Source: Rhizobium sp. (GTDB lineage Bacteria > Pseudomonadota > Alphaproteobacteria > Rhizobiales > Rhizobiaceae). Taken from it: a stretch of DNA of 64,000 nt. The stretch spans positions 442,241 through 506,240 of the forward strand of contig PEKW01000008.1 of the NCBI GenBank assembly GCA_002796995.1, written 5' to 3'. Each line of letters opens with the position of its first letter. Position 1 is the stretch's first letter. The position numbers were made by a program, and so were the translations under genes. Below the pieces are notes generated by a model. It saw only the letters and a program-made list of their open reading frames with translations. It was not told the origin of the DNA and did not search any database. This document shows, piece by piece, positions 40,498 through 50,275 of the stretch.

Positions 40498-40515
40498 TAT
40501 ATGATTAAGCGGCGG

Positions 40516-40806
40516 TTAGATTTCCTCGCCGAACTTGTCGGCGACCAGCGTTTCCAGCGCGTCGAGGACCTCGCCGGCCTGGCTGCCGGTGGCGCTGACC
40601 TGGATCGAGCAGCCGGGACTGGCCGCCAGCATCATCAACCCCATGATCGACGTGCCGCCGACCGTCGTGCCATCCTTTGTCACGTGCACGGTCGCGTCGA
40701 AGCCGCTCACCGTCTGGACGAACTTCGCGGATGCGCGTGCGTGCAGGCCACGCTTGTTGATGATCAGGAGGTCCCGGGAATTCGGCATGAAGGGGCTTTC
40801 GATCAC
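40516..40806 (-). CDS. ptsH: Phosphocarrier protein HPr of the PTS
   Basis: A 96-residue phosphocarrier. The phospho-His lies in INKRGLHARASAKF and the regulatory Ser in GGTSIMGLMML, the target site of HPr kinase. hprK is two genes upstream, so the Ser site is probably used. The start is GTG at 40804-40806, overlapping the EIIA stop by 4 bases; a later ATG at 40788 lacks a ribosome-binding site. No enzyme I or sugar permease gene is near, so this looks like a regulatory PTS. Confidence 0.93.
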   Translation of the reverse strand: MIESPFMPNSRDLLIINKRGLHARASAKFVQTVSGFDATVHVTKDGTTVGGTSIMGLMMLAASPGCSIQVSATGSQAGEVLDALETLVADKFGEEI

Positions 40807-41204
40807 TTGCCGCTCAGGACGCGGCTGGCGACATTGATATACTTGCGGCCGGCCTCCGAGGCGTCCACCAGGGCCTTTTCCATATTGTTTTCGCCGCGAA
40901 TGCCCGCCAGCTTGATCAGCATCGGCAGGTTGACGCCGGCGATCACTTCGATCCGGCCGGTGTTCATTACGGATATGGCGAGGTTGGACGGGGTGCCGCC
41001 GAACATGTCGGTGAGAATGATCACGCCATGGCCGTCGTCGGAACGCATCACGGCGTCCAGAATGTCCTGGCGCCGTTGATCCATGTCGTCATCCGGGCCG
41101 ATGCAAACGGTTTCGATGAATTTCTGTGGGCCGACGACATGCTCTACAGCATGCTGAAACTCCTCAGCCAGCTTGCCATGGGTGACAAGCACAAGTCCGA
41201 TCAT
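40803..41204 (-). CDS. PTS EIIA component, mannose/fructose family
   Basis: A 133-residue EIIA of the mannose class. The phosphorylated His is in the N-terminal GLVLVTHGKLAEEF, and VIILTDMFGGTPSNLAI is the family signature. There is no EIIB or membrane component beside it, so it probably signals rather than transports. The start is ATG at 41202-41204; the longer open frame upstream (to 41270) is rejected. It lies 128 bases downstream of hprK on the same strand and overlaps ptsH. Confidence 0.92.
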   Translation of the reverse strand: MIGLVLVTHGKLAEEFQHAVEHVVGPQKFIETVCIGPDDDMDQRRQDILDAVMRSDDGHGVIILTDMFGGTPSNLAISVMNTGRIEVIAGVNLPMLIKLAGIRGENNMEKALVDASEAGRKYINVASRVLSGK

Positions 41205-41332
41205 TCTTCTACTACCCCTTGCCTGCGCAGACAGATGGCGGAGATAACGCAACGCAGGTACTTCGTCCATCGGTGGGACGCCATCTTGGCGATGAAAATC
41301 CGAAGTTCAAGCGCAAACTGTAGCGCCTTAGC

Positions 41333-41791
41333 CTAACGAGGGACAGTCCAGTCCGAGATCAGGGCGTTTATGAAGGAAAAAGGCAGGCGCACATCCGTGG
41401 GCACGTGGATGGCCGGCAATCGGACATCGTCGAGCAATGCCACCTGAATACCCTGTTCCGGGAGCCGCTCGCTCGTTGCACGATCTATGGGCAGGACGGC
41501 ATAGTGAATAACGGCCCGGGGAATGGTGTCGACCCGCGCTATGCCGCCGTGGCGCAGCTCGATCATTCCCTTGATCGTCTCAGGCCGGGCAGCCACCACC
41601 TGCGTGCCGAAACGCGAGACGAAGACCTGGTCGTCCGCCACCAGTGCCGTAAACTGCCCGTGTAGCCGGGCTTCGCTCAGGCAATCGAAGGCGAGCGCTG
41701 ACTTTCCCGATCCGGACGGGCCAAGAAAGATGAGGCCGGTGGTTCCGGCGACGATGGCTGTCGCATGGATGTTGACGCCGCCCGCGCTCAC
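41333..41791 (-). CDS. hprK: HPr kinase/phosphorylase, short alphaproteobacterial form
   Basis: A 152-residue protein containing only the C-terminal catalytic domain of HPr kinase, about half the size of the Firmicute enzyme. Walker A is FLGPSGSGKSALAFDCL, and ADDQVFV and IKGMIELRHGGIARVD follow. It lacks the N-terminal domain. It starts with GTG at 41789-41791, overlapping the chvG stop as GTGA, so its synthesis is coupled to that sensor kinase. HPr in the same cluster is the likely substrate. Confidence 0.93.
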   Translation of the reverse strand: MSAGGVNIHATAIVAGTTGLIFLGPSGSGKSALAFDCLSEARLHGQFTALVADDQVFVSRFGTQVVAARPETIKGMIELRHGGIARVDTIPRAVIHYAVLPIDRATSERLPEQGIQVALLDDVRLPAIHVPTDVRLPFSFINALISDWTVPR

Positions 41792-43569
41792 GACGCCGCC
41801 TCGACCGGCAGGGCGAGGATGAAGCGCGCCCCGAGAATGCGGCCGCTGGCGGGGTCGATCATGTTTTCGGCCCTCAGCGTGCCGCCATGGGCTTCGGCGA
41901 TCTGGCGGCTGATGGAGAGGCCAAGGCCAGAATTCTGGCCAAAACTCTCGCCCTCGGGCCTGTCGGTATAGAAGCGCTCGAAGATCCGGTCGATGTCCTC
42001 GGCCTGGATGCCTGGTCCGTTGTCCTCGATCTGGATGAGGCAGCGGCTGCGGGTGCGCGACAGCTTGACGGTGATCTTGCCGCCCACTTCGGGCACGAAG
42101 GAGCGGGCGTTCTCGATCAGGTTGGTGATGATCTGGCCCAGCCGCAGATCGTGGCCGGGCACGATGAAGCGTGCCTTGGCGCCGGGCTTCTGGTCGATGA
42201 TGTAGTCGAGTTCGACCGGCTTCTTGGTGCTGCGGATCTGTCGCGACACATCGACCAGGCTGGAAAGCAGCACTTCGAGATCGACCGGCTTGGCGTCGCT
42301 GCGCGCCAGTTCCGCATCGAGGCGCGAGGCGTCGGAGATATCGCTGATCAACCGGTCGAGCCGGCGCACGTCGTGCTGGATCACGTCCATGAGCCGCTGC
42401 CGCGACTGGTCGTTCTTGGCGAGCGGCAGCGTCTCGACGGCGCTGCGCAGCGAGGTGAGGGGGTTCTTCAGCTCGTGGCTGACGTCCGCGGCGAAGCTCT
42501 CGATCGCGTCGATGCGGTCGTAGAGCGCGTTGGTCATCTCGCGCAGGGCCACCGAAAGATTGCCGATCTCGTCCTGGCGGGCGGAGAAATCCGGGATCTC
42601 CTCGCGCTCCTTGGCGCCGCGCCGGACGCGGATCGCGGCCGCGGCGAGCCGCCGCAGAGGATTGGCAATGGTCGAAGACAGAAGCAGCGACACGACGATG
42701 TTGACGAGCGCCGCGACGCCAAAGACGCGCAGGATGGCCAGCCGCTCGGCATGCACGATCTTGTCGATGTCGCCAGCCTGGGTGGACAAGAGCAGGACCC
42801 CGAGCACGGCGCGGAAGCGCTGGACCGGCACGGCGACCGAGACGATCAGCTCGCTCCGGTCGGTGACGCGGACCACGGCGCCGCGAACCCCGGTCAGCGC
42901 GTTCATGACTTCCGGGTAGATCGATCCGTCGCCGCCCGGCGCTTCCTTGTAGACCGGCAGGTTGGACGGCTGCAGGGCCATGTTGAAGATGCGGGCGATC
43001 CAGTCGGTGACGCTCGACGTTTCATTCTCGACCGGGGGAAGGTCGAAGCGCAGGACCTGGCCGCGCGAATAGAGATGGCGCGAATCGAGCAGCAGATTGG
43101 CATCCGCGTCGAACAGGCGGGCACGCGTGCGGGTCGGCGAGATCAGCCGGCGCAGCACGGGCGCCACCCGTTCCGGATTGATCGGGAATTCAAGGTCCTC
43201 GTCGTTCGGAACCGGGGTGATGCTCTGCCCGGCCTGCAGTTCGAGGAGCTTCTGCGGATCGATGGTGATCGAGTTCGTGTCGACCGATGCCGAGGCGGAA
43301 ATCGCGCCGGCGATGATTTCGCCCTGCGTCAGCAGGCTTTCGACGCGCGCGTCGATCAGGCCCTCACGGAACTGGTTGAGATACATGATGCCGCCGACGA
43401 GAACGATCAGTGCGGCGAGGTTGAAGAAGACGATGCGTCGGGTCAGGCTGGAGAACAGCGCATGGCCGAAAATCCGGCGCACGAGCGTGAAGGGATGAAC
43501 CGGGAAACGGCGCTGTTCGGTCAGGCTGTCCAGTTCGTCGTTGGTCCCTTCGGAAACGCGTTTGACCAA
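41788..43569 (-). CDS. chvG: Acid/envelope-sensing histidine kinase ChvG (ExoS)
   Basis: A 593-residue membrane sensor kinase: transmembrane segments at about residues 45-63 and 274-297 flank a roughly 210-residue periplasmic sensor. HAMP, then the H-box SFAADVSHELKNPLTSL (His365) and HATPase (NLIENARSF, DNGPGI, GLGLSI) follow. In Agrobacterium and Sinorhizobium ChvG/ExoS responds to acidity and is held by periplasmic ExoR. No ATG is usable at the start; TTG at 43567-43569 has AAGGG 6 bases ahead. It lies 46 bases downstream of chvI and overlaps hprK. Confidence 0.95.
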   Translation of the reverse strand: MVKRVSEGTNDELDSLTEQRRFPVHPFTLVRRIFGHALFSSLTRRIVFFNLAALIVLVGGIMYLNQFREGLIDARVESLLTQGEIIAGAISASASVDTNSITIDPQKLLELQAGQSITPVPNDEDLEFPINPERVAPVLRRLISPTRTRARLFDADANLLLDSRHLYSRGQVLRFDLPPVENETSSVTDWIARIFNMALQPSNLPVYKEAPGGDGSIYPEVMNALTGVRGAVVRVTDRSELIVSVAVPVQRFRAVLGVLLLSTQAGDIDKIVHAERLAILRVFGVAALVNIVVSLLLSSTIANPLRRLAAAAIRVRRGAKEREEIPDFSARQDEIGNLSVALREMTNALYDRIDAIESFAADVSHELKNPLTSLRSAVETLPLAKNDQSRQRLMDVIQHDVRRLDRLISDISDASRLDAELARSDAKPVDLEVLLSSLVDVSRQIRSTKKPVELDYIIDQKPGAKARFIVPGHDLRLGQIITNLIENARSFVPEVGGKITVKLSRTRSRCLIQIEDNGPGIQAEDIDRIFERFYTDRPEGESFGQNSGLGLSISRQIAEAHGGTLRAENMIDPASGRILGARFILALPVEAAS

Positions 43570-43615
43570 TCTCTACCCTTTTGCCCGACCGGCCTGTTCT
43601 CGATGGCTTCTGCGC

Positions 43616-44338
43616 TTACGCCGCTTCGCGGAAGCGGTAGCCCACTCCGTAGAGCGTTTCAATCATGTCGAAGTCGGTATCGACCATCTTGAACTTCTTG
43701 CGCAGGCGCTTGATGTGGCTGTCGATGGTGCGGTCGTCGACATAGACCTGCTCGTCATAGGCCGCATCCATCAGCGCATCGCGGCTTTTTACCACGCCGG
43801 GACGCTGCGCCAGCGACTGCAGGATGAGGAATTCGGTCACGGTCAGTGTTACCGGATCGCCCTTCCAGGTGCAGGTGTGGCGCTCCTGGTCCATGACCAG
43901 CTGGCCGCGCTCCAGCGTCCGGGCCTGCTGCTCGGCGCCTGTCTTGGCCGTGCCGCCGGCCGCAAGGTTTTCCCGGCTTGCCGCGCGCCGCAGGATGGCC
44001 TTCACCCGCTCGACCAGCAGGCGCTGCGAAAACGGCTTGGTGATGAAGTCATCGGCGCCCATCTTCAGCCCGAACAACTCGTCGATCTCCTCGTCCTTCG
44101 AGGTGAGAAAGATCACTGGCAGGTCGGACTTCTGTCGGAGCCGCCGCAAGAGTTCCATGCCGTCCATGCGCGGCATCTTGATGTCGAAGATGGCAAGATG
44201 CGGTGGACGCGCCAGCAAACCGTCGAGCGCCGAGGCGCCGTCGGTATAGGTCTCAACCTTGTATCCCTCGGCCTCGAGCGCGATCGATACGGAAGTGAGA
44301 ATATTGCGGTCGTCGTCCACGAGCGCGATCGTCTGCAT
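43616..44338 (-). CDS. chvI: Response regulator ChvI (OmpR family)
   Basis: A 240-residue two-component regulator: receiver domain with Asp8/Asp9 and phospho-Asp52 ([16 protein letters not shown]), Lys in FITKPFS, and a C-terminal winged helix ending [12 protein letters not shown]. It is the partner of ChvG. In related bacteria the pair controls acid response, exopolysaccharide, motility and virulence or symbiosis. The start chosen is ATG at 44336-44338 ([12 protein letters not shown]), with GGAG 9 bases ahead; an ATG pair 18-21 bases further up is an alternative. Confidence 0.95.
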   Translation of the reverse strand: MQTIALVDDDRNILTSVSIALEAEGYKVETYTDGASALDGLLARPPHLAIFDIKMPRMDGMELLRRLRQKSDLPVIFLTSKDEEIDELFGLKMGADDFITKPFSQRLLVERVKAILRRAASRENLAAGGTAKTGAEQQARTLERGQLVMDQERHTCTWKGDPVTLTVTEFLILQSLAQRPGVVKSRDALMDAAYDEQVYVDDRTIDSHIKRLRKKFKMVDTDFDMIETLYGVGYRFREAA

Positions 44339-44373
44339 ATTATTGGTCTCCGTCATCATGAAGCGCGGCTCCT

Positions 44374-44401
44374 GGTATAGTCCCAGCCCAGGGTGTGGCA
44401 A
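44374..44401 (-). promoter_or_regulatory. Possible chvI promoter
   Basis: On the minus strand TTGCCA (44396-44401) and TATACC (44374-44379) are spaced by 16 bases, resembling a housekeeping promoter about 40 bases ahead of the chvI start. Found by eye. Confidence 0.35.
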
Positions 44402-44676
44402 TCTTAGCCGCGCTTATTGGGGATAAAGGTGGAACAAATTGTGGCAAAGATAAAGGGGCCGGCCTGAAGCGACCCGGTAAAGGGCGTGCAGTTTGCCCGC
44501 ACGGCAACCAAATCACGTCGATGCAAACCGATTTAAAAAACGATATTCGGATTTAAATCGATTAAATATTTGAAATTATTGATTGATTTTGATTTTGCTT
44601 ATTGCGTTTTGAAAACTCGGACACTAGGTTCCCGAAAATTCAACGTCACCGTTTCTAATATAGAGGATGCGCGCTC
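44402..44676. other. Divergent control region of chvI and pckA
   Basis: 275 bases without a gene. The pckA side has an AT-rich block (about 44530-44605) with repeated GATTTAAA-like and ATTGATTT-like elements, unusual for this genome and plausible as promoter or regulator-binding DNA. TAATAT at 44656-44661 may be the pckA -10 element. In Agrobacterium pckA is acid-induced, and ChvI could act here; this is inference. Confidence 0.45.
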
Positions 44677-46287
44677 ATGGAGGAGCTTGGTGTAAATAAT
44701 CCCCTCGTAGGGGTAGCAGCGATCGGTTTGGGTGATGCGGCTCGCATCTACTACAACTTCCGTGAGCGCGACCTCTACGAAGAGGCGATTCGCCGCAACG
44801 AAGCCGTGCTGACCGTCGACGGCGCGCTCTGCGCGGTGACCGGGCAGCATACCGGTCGCTCGGCCAAGGACAAGTTCATCGTCCGCGACAGCCATACCGA
44901 CGACCAGATCTGGTGGGACAACAACAAGCCGATGTCGCCGGAACATTTCGGCGTCCTGCATAAGGACATGCTGGCTCATGCCGCCGGCAAGGAACTCTTC
45001 GTCCAGGACCTCGTCGGCGGCGCCGACAAGGAAAACGAGCTGCCGACCCGCGTCGTGACCGAGCTTGCCTGGCACTCGCTGTTCATCCGCAACCTGCTGA
45101 TCCGCCCGGAGCGTTCGGCGCTTGGCGAATTCCAGCCCAAGCTGACCATCATCAACCTGCCGACCTTCCGCGCCGATCCGGCCCGTCACGGCTGCCGCAC
45201 GGAAACGGTCATCGCCTGCGACTTCACCAACGGCATCGTGCTGATCGGCGGCACCTCCTATGCCGGCGAAATGAAGAAGTCGGTCTTCACCGCTCTCAAC
45301 TACATGCTGCCGCCGAAGGGCGTCATGCCGATGCACTGCTCGGCCAATGTCGGCCCGGCCGGCGACGCCGCCGTCTTCTTCGGTCTCTCGGGCACCGGCA
45401 AGACGACGCTTTCGGCCGATCCGAGCCGCACGCTGATCGGCGACGACGAGCATGGCTGGGGCGAACACGGCATCTTCAACTTCGAAGGCGGCTGCTACGC
45501 CAAGACTATCCGTCTGTCGGCGGAAGCCGAGCCGGAAATCTATGCGACCACCAAGCGTTTCGGCACCGTTCTGGAGAACGTCGTTCTCGATGACGCCGGC
45601 GTGCCGGACTTCAACGATGCCTCGCGCACCGAAAACACCCGTTGCGCCTATCCGCTGCACTTCATTCCGAATGCATCGGACACCGGCCGCGCCGGCCACC
45701 CGAAGACGATCATCATGCTGACCGCCGATGCCTTCGGCGTGCTGCCGCCGATCGCGCGCCTGACCCCGGAACAGGCCATGTACCACTTCCTGTCCGGCTA
45801 CACCGCCAAGGTCGCAGGCACGGAAAAGGGCGTGACCGAGCCGGAAGCCACCTTCTCGACCTGCTTCGGCGCACCGTTCATGCCGCGCCATCCGGCCGAG
45901 TACGGCAATCTGCTGCGCGACCTGATCGCCGAGCACAATGTCGACTGCTGGCTGGTCAACACCGGCTGGACCAGCGGCGCCTATGGCGTGGGTCACCGAA
46001 TGCCGATCAAGGCCACCCGCGCCCTGCTCGCCGGTGCTTTGAACGGCGAACTGAAGAAGGTGGAAACCCGCATCGACCCGAACTTCGGCTTCGCCGTCCC
46101 GGTTGCCGTCGAAGGCGTCGACACGAAGATCCTCGATCCCCGTTCGACCTGGTCGGATGCCTCGGAATACGATGCCCAGGCCAAGAAGCTGGTGGCGATG
46201 TTCATTACCAACTTCGCCAAGTTCGAAGATCACGTCGACCACACGGTCCGTGCCGCCGCTCCGAGCGCCAATATCGCTGCGGAATAA
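44677..46287 (+). CDS. pckA: Phosphoenolpyruvate carboxykinase (ATP)
   Basis: A 536-residue gluconeogenic enzyme that converts oxaloacetate and ATP to PEP. ATP-type signatures: [15 protein letters not shown], the kinase-1a loop [14 protein letters not shown], kinase-2 [10 protein letters not shown], and GGCYAKTI. The length matches rhizobial PckA. It faces away from chvI-chvG-hprK. In Agrobacterium, pckA is acid-induced and lies beside chvGI. Terminator follows 24 bases after the stop. Confidence 0.98.
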   Translation: MEELGVNNPLVGVAAIGLGDAARIYYNFRERDLYEEAIRRNEAVLTVDGALCAVTGQHTGRSAKDKFIVRDSHTDDQIWWDNNKPMSPEHFGVLHKDMLAHAAGKELFVQDLVGGADKENELPTRVVTELAWHSLFIRNLLIRPERSALGEFQPKLTIINLPTFRADPARHGCRTETVIACDFTNGIVLIGGTSYAGEMKKSVFTALNYMLPPKGVMPMHCSANVGPAGDAAVFFGLSGTGKTTLSADPSRTLIGDDEHGWGEHGIFNFEGGCYAKTIRLSAEAEPEIYATTKRFGTVLENVVLDDAGVPDFNDASRTENTRCAYPLHFIPNASDTGRAGHPKTIIMLTADAFGVLPPIARLTPEQAMYHFLSGYTAKVAGTEKGVTEPEATFSTCFGAPFMPRHPAEYGNLLRDLIAEHNVDCWLVNTGWTSGAYGVGHRMPIKATRALLAGALNGELKKVETRIDPNFGFAVPVAVEGVDTKILDPRSTWSDASEYDAQAKKLVAMFITNFAKFEDHVDHTVRAAAPSANIAAE

Positions 46288-46310
46288 GCGCGCCAGACGA
46301 GAACTGACAG

Positions 46311-46336
46311 AACCCGGCGGAGCAATCCGCCGGGTT
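46311..46336 (+). terminator. Terminator after pckA
   Basis: AACCCGGCGGA / TCCGCCGGGTT, an 11-base stem with GCAA loop, followed by TCTTGTTTT. Confidence 0.88.
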
Positions 46337-46387
46337 TCTTGTTTTCCTCCGCGTTCGAATGTGAAATAGAGCGGACGGAGACCGAAC

Positions 46388-46822
46388 ATGGCCAGCGACG
46401 CACTCGTCATCAACAATCGCATCACGATCGCCGGCTGGGAGCTGACGGAGCAATTCGTGCTGGCCGGCGGGCCGGGCGGACAGAACGTCAACAAGGTCTC
46501 GACGGCGGTCCAGCTTTTCTTCAACATCGCCGGGTCTCCCGCCCTGAGCGACCGGGTCAAGGAGAATGCCCTGAAGCTCGCTGGGCGGCGCGCCTCCAAG
46601 GAGGGCGTGCTGATGATCGAGGCGAACCGCTTCCGCAGCCAGGAGCGCAACCGGGAAGACGCCCGCGAGCGCCTCAAGGAGCTGATCCTCGCCGCCGCCG
46701 CGCCGCCGCCGCCGCCGCGCAAGAAGACCAAGCCGACAAAAGGGTCGGTAGAGCGGCGGCTGAAGGAAAAGTCGGGGCGCTCCGAGGTCAAGAAGATGCG
46801 CGGCAGGCCCGGCGGAGACTAA
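46388..46822 (+). CDS. arfB: Alternative ribosome-rescue factor ArfB (YaeJ-like peptidyl-tRNA hydrolase)
   Basis: A 144-residue protein with the release-factor GGQ motif in LAGGPGGQNVNKVST near residue 30, and a basic C-terminal tail (KKTKPTKGSVERRLKEKSG) that enters the mRNA channel of stalled ribosomes. An AAAAPPPPP tract links the two parts. It lacks the codon-recognition domain of RF1/RF2, as ArfB does. The start is ATG at 46388. Confidence 0.93.
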   Translation: MASDALVINNRITIAGWELTEQFVLAGGPGGQNVNKVSTAVQLFFNIAGSPALSDRVKENALKLAGRRASKEGVLMIEANRFRSQERNREDARERLKELILAAAAPPPPPRKKTKPTKGSVERRLKEKSGRSEVKKMRGRPGGD

Positions 46823-46931
46823 GCGCGCCACACTGTGACCTAATACAGCGTGACATATTTTAGATATCTGCTTGTGTTTTGCTGCGCCGTGGGTTCAGCT
46901 GAGGCCGGACTTTACGAGAAGGGGAGATCCC

Positions 46932-47405
46932 ATGGGTTTGTTCAGTTTTATCAAGAGTGCAGGCAAGAAGCTCGGCATCGGCGGCGATGACGAGGCGCCG
47001 GATGCGGACGCGGTAAAGAAGGAACTCGCCTCGCACGATCTCGGCACCGAAAAGGTCGAGGTTGCCGTCGTCGACGACAAGGTCGTGCTGAAGGGGACGG
47101 TCAAGGACCAGTCGGCTTTCGAAAAGGCGGTCATCGCCGTCGGCAACACGCTGGGGATTTCCAAGGTCGAAGCCGACGACCTGAAGATCGCCGAGACGCC
47201 GCAAGCCGCGCCGGTCGCGCCCAAGGAGCCGGTCTTCTATACGGTCAAGAAGGGCGACAATCTGTGGAAGATCGCCGAAGCGCAGTATGGCAAGGGCAAG
47301 GGCGCCAAGCATACGGTGATCTTCGAGGCCAACAAGCCGATGCTCAGCCATCCCGACAAGATCTATCCCGGCCAGGTGCTGCGCATTCCCGATCTGGCCG
47401 ACTGA
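46932..47405 (+). CDS. lysM: BON-LysM domain protein LysM (YgaU-like)
   Basis: A 157-residue protein: an N-terminal MGLFSFIKSAGKKLG start, a BON domain (about residues 20-80, with VVDDKVVLKGTVKDQ) and a C-terminal LysM domain (about 103-155, FYTVKKGDNLWKIAEAQYG) that binds peptidoglycan. The family is known as potassium-binding Kbp in Escherichia coli; whether that holds here is not known. ATG at 46932 has GGGGAG ahead. An earlier in-frame ATG is poorly placed. Confidence 0.9.
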   Translation: MGLFSFIKSAGKKLGIGGDDEAPDADAVKKELASHDLGTEKVEVAVVDDKVVLKGTVKDQSAFEKAVIAVGNTLGISKVEADDLKIAETPQAAPVAPKEPVFYTVKKGDNLWKIAEAQYGKGKGAKHTVIFEANKPMLSHPDKIYPGQVLRIPDLAD

Positions 47406-47419
47406 ATCTGCAATGAAGG

Positions 47420-47440
47420 CGGCGGCCGATCAGGCCGCCG
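47420..47440 (+). terminator. Terminator after lysM
   Basis: CGGCGGCC / GGCCGCCG with a 5-base loop followed by TTTGT, 14 bases after the lysM stop. Its position supports the alkB start at 47448 rather than a TTG at 47442. Confidence 0.75.
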
Positions 47441-47447
47441 TTTGTCC

Positions 47448-48074
47448 ATGCCCGAAAAAGCCAAGCGCACATTGCCCGAAGGGCTCCGCTACTTTCCGGA
47501 TTTCATCGATCGCGCCGGCCAGGAGCAGTTGGTCGCGTCAATCCGCGAGATCGTCGCCGAGGCGCCGCTCTTCGTCCCCGCCATGCCCGGCACCGGCAAG
47601 GAAATGTCGGTCCGCATGACCAATTGCGGGCCGCTCGGATGGGTGACGGACAAGGAGCGCGGCTACCGCTACCAGCCGACTCATCCGGTCACGGGGAAAC
47701 CATGGTCTCCCATTCCCGCAATGTTGCTCGATATCTGGAACCGGGTTGCCGGCTCAGACAAGCAGCCGGAGGCGTGCCTGGTCAATTTTTACGACGACAG
47801 CGCCCGCATGGGCCTGCATCAGGATCGCGACGAGAAGGATCTCGAGGCCCCGGTCGTGTCGATTTCGCTGGGCAACGCGTGCCACTTCCGCATCGGCGGA
47901 ACGAACCGCAAGGATCCGACCATGTCGATGAAGCTCACGAGCGGAGACGTCTTCGTCATCGGCGGGGCAGGGCGCCTGTGCTTCCACGGCGTGGACCGCA
48001 TCTATCCGTCGACATCGACTCTGCTGAAGAACGGCGGGCGCATCAACCTGACGCTGAGGCGGGTTAACCCCTGA
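47448..48074 (+). CDS. alkB: AlkB family 2-oxoglutarate/Fe(II) dioxygenase (DNA dealkylation)
   Basis: A 208-residue dioxygenase that removes methyl groups from N1-methyladenine and N3-methylcytosine by oxidation. The Fe(II) triad is in MGLHQDRDE (His, Asp) and LCFHGVDRI (His), the 2-oxoglutarate Arg is in GGRINLTLRRV, and CLVNFYDDSARMGLHQD is the signature block. The start ATG at 47448 begins MPEKAKRTLPEG. No ada or adaptive-response gene is adjacent. Confidence 0.94.
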   Translation: MPEKAKRTLPEGLRYFPDFIDRAGQEQLVASIREIVAEAPLFVPAMPGTGKEMSVRMTNCGPLGWVTDKERGYRYQPTHPVTGKPWSPIPAMLLDIWNRVAGSDKQPEACLVNFYDDSARMGLHQDRDEKDLEAPVVSISLGNACHFRIGGTNRKDPTMSMKLTSGDVFVIGGAGRLCFHGVDRIYPSTSTLLKNGGRINLTLRRVNP

Positions 48075-48135
48075 TCTCGATGCCGAATCCGGCAAATATA
48101 GCGCGCTATTGAATAAACTGCCGGCTATATATCGC

Positions 48136-49131
48136 CTACAGTTTTCTCAGCGCGACCTGCTCGACCAGATGATTGTCGCCCTTGCGCAGGATGAGGTCGG
48201 CGCGGGGGCGGGTCGGCAGGATGTTTTCCCTGAGGTTCTTCAGGTTGGTGTTCTTCCACAGGCCCTCGGCGATCTCCAGCGCCTCCGCCTCGCTGATTGT
48301 GGCATAGCGGTGGAAGTAGGAGTTGGGGTCGCGGAATGCTGTCTGGCGCAGCTTCATGAAGCGGTCGACATACCAGCGGTGGATGAGTTTCTCGTCCGCG
48401 TCGATATAGATCGAAAAATCGAAGAAGTCCGAGACGATCGGCACGATCTTGCCGTCGGCCGGCAGATCGCGCGACTGCAGCACGTTGATGCCCTCGAAGA
48501 TGAGGATGTCCGGCCGGTCGATGATCTTATACTCGTTGGGCAGCACGTCATAGGTCAGGTGCGAATAGCCGGGCGCCTTGACGTTGGGCAGTCCCGCCTT
48601 GATCGCGGAGAGGAACCGCAGCAGCGCGCCGATGTCGTAGCTTTCCGGAAAACCCTTGCGGTTGAGGATCTTGTGGCGAACCAGATGGGCGTTCGGGTAG
48701 AGGAAGCCGTCCGTGGTGACGAGATCGACCTTCGGGCTTGAGGGCCAGCGCGCCAGCAGTTCCTTCAGCACGCGGGCCGTTGTCGACTTGCCGACTGCGA
48801 CCGATCCCGCGATGCCGATGACGAAGGGCGTCTTCGAAATGTTCGAGGTGTTGAGGAAGCGATTGCGCTGCTCGAACAGCAGCTGCGAGGATTCGACATG
48901 GGCCGAGAGCAGGCGCGACAGCGACAGATAGATCCGGCGCACTTCGGAAAGGTCGATCGGGTCGTCGATCGAACGCAGCCGCTGGACCTCGTCTGCGGTC
49001 AGGGTCAGCGGCGTATCGGCCCGGAAATGTGACCATTCCTCCGAATCGAAGAACAGATAGGGGGAATATCCATCCGCCTGGAAATGGTCGAGTGCTTCTG
49101 GCGTTTCGGATTCCCGTGTCGCTGTCGTCAT
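48136..49131 (-). CDS. coaA: Pantothenate kinase CoaA (type I)
   Basis: A 331-residue P-loop kinase, the first step of coenzyme A synthesis. Walker A is [28 protein letters not shown], the downstream RKGFPESYD and IFEGINVLQ complete the type I pattern. The start overlaps the hisE stop as ATGA, so it is the last gene of the his cluster. The other CoA gene in the window, coaE, is far away at 10 kb. Confidence 0.96.
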   Translation of the reverse strand: MTTATRESETPEALDHFQADGYSPYLFFDSEEWSHFRADTPLTLTADEVQRLRSIDDPIDLSEVRRIYLSLSRLLSAHVESSQLLFEQRNRFLNTSNISKTPFVIGIAGSVAVGKSTTARVLKELLARWPSSPKVDLVTTDGFLYPNAHLVRHKILNRKGFPESYDIGALLRFLSAIKAGLPNVKAPGYSHLTYDVLPNEYKIIDRPDILIFEGINVLQSRDLPADGKIVPIVSDFFDFSIYIDADEKLIHRWYVDRFMKLRQTAFRDPNSYFHRYATISEAEALEIAEGLWKNTNLKNLRENILPTRPRADLILRKGDNHLVEQVALRKL

Positions 49132-49451
49132 GGATCCTGCCGGCTGGCTTTTTCGCTGAGACCCGTCTGGGCCGTACGCCGTTGAAGCTCTTCGAGCACG
49201 GCTTTAAGCGGGATGTCGGCGATTTTCAATACGACCATCAGGTGATAGAGCAGGTCGGCACTCTCGTAGACGAGGTTTTCGCGATCGTCCTTGATCGCCG
49301 CGATCACCGTTTCCACCGCCTCTTCGCCAAGCTTCTTGGCGGCTTTCGACTGGCCGCCGGCGACGAGCTTCGCCGTCCAGGATTCGTCGGGCCGGGCCTG
49401 GGCCCGGTCGGCGACGATCCTTTCGAGGTCGGTGAGGGAGAAGTCACTCAT
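49128..49451 (-). CDS. hisE: Phosphoribosyl-ATP pyrophosphatase HisE
   Basis: A 107-residue enzyme of histidine synthesis (second step). The metal-binding helices include [14 protein letters not shown] and [15 protein letters not shown]. The start is ATG at 49449-49451 ([13 protein letters not shown]); a longer open frame back into hisF is without similarity. HisI, the next-step partner, is not fused and not in the window. Confidence 0.96.
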   Translation of the reverse strand: MSDFSLTDLERIVADRAQARPDESWTAKLVAGGQSKAAKKLGEEAVETVIAAIKDDRENLVYESADLLYHLMVVLKIADIPLKAVLEELQRRTAQTGLSEKASRQDP

Positions 49452-49473
49452 TGCAGATCCCTTTCGCGGGCGC

Positions 49474-50262
49474 TCAATCGAGCCGCATGGCGATGCCGTG
49501 CCGGGCCATATACTGCTTGGCCTCGGCGATCGAATAGGTGCCGAAGTGGAAGATCGACGCGGCAAGCACCGCGGTCGCGTGTCCGTCCCGGATGCCGGCG
49601 ACCAGATCGTCGAGGGTGCCGACACCGCCCGAGGCGATGACTGGTACCCGAACAGCATCGGCAATGGTCCGCGTCAGTTCCAGATCGTATCCGATCTTGG
49701 TACCGTCCCGGTCCATCGAGGTGACCAGCAATTCGCCGGCGCCGCGCTCGACCATCTTCCTGGCGAACTCCACCGCGTCGATGCCGGTCGGGGTGCGGCC
49801 GCCATGGGTGTAGATCTCCCAGGCGCTCACATTGTCGCCGCCCGCTTCCTGCTTGCGCCTCTGCTTGGCGTCGATCGACACGACGATGCACTGATCGCCG
49901 AACTTGTCGGCGGCCTCGGCAATGAAATCCGGATTGTTCACCGCCGCCGAATTGATCGCGACCTTGTCGGCGCCGCAGAGCAGCAGTTTTCGGATGTCGG
50001 CGATCGTGCGCACGCCTCCGCCGACGGTGAGCGGCATGAAACACTGGTCGGCCGTCTGGGCGACGACCTCGAAGATCGTGTCGCGATTGTCGGACGATGC
50101 GGTGATGTCGAGGAAGCAGAGTTCGTCGGCACCGGCGGCATCATAGGCCTTGGCCGCCTCGACGGGGTCGCCGGCGTCGATCAGGTCGACGAAGTTGACG
50201 CCCTTGACGACACGTCCGTCCTTGACGTCCAGGCAGGGAATGACACGGGCTTTCAGCGTCAT
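49474..50262 (-). CDS. hisF: Imidazole glycerol phosphate synthase cyclase subunit HisF
   Basis: A 262-residue (beta/alpha)8 subunit that makes imidazole glycerol phosphate with ammonia from HisH. The catalytic Asp residues lie in [19 protein letters not shown] and VVSIDAKQ, and the phosphate-binding VGGGVRT and ASGGVG are intact. It is 22 bases from hisE and 13 from hisA. Confidence 0.98.
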   Translation of the reverse strand: MTLKARVIPCLDVKDGRVVKGVNFVDLIDAGDPVEAAKAYDAAGADELCFLDITASSDNRDTIFEVVAQTADQCFMPLTVGGGVRTIADIRKLLLCGADKVAINSAAVNNPDFIAEAADKFGDQCIVVSIDAKQRRKQEAGGDNVSAWEIYTHGGRTPTGIDAVEFARKMVERGAGELLVTSMDRDGTKIGYDLELTRTIADAVRVPVIASGGVGTLDDLVAGIRDGHATAVLAASIFHFGTYSIAEAKQYMARHGIAMRLD

Positions 50263-50275
50263 GGTCTATCCTCGT

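Noticed and set aside
38952..40508. 518-residue plus-strand frame opposite ahcY
   Set aside because: An antisense shadow of a highly conserved enzyme; it also runs across the operator palindrome.
44599..46791. 730-residue minus-strand frame opposite pckA
   Set aside because: Antisense to a clear pckA and extending into arfB; no motif supports it.
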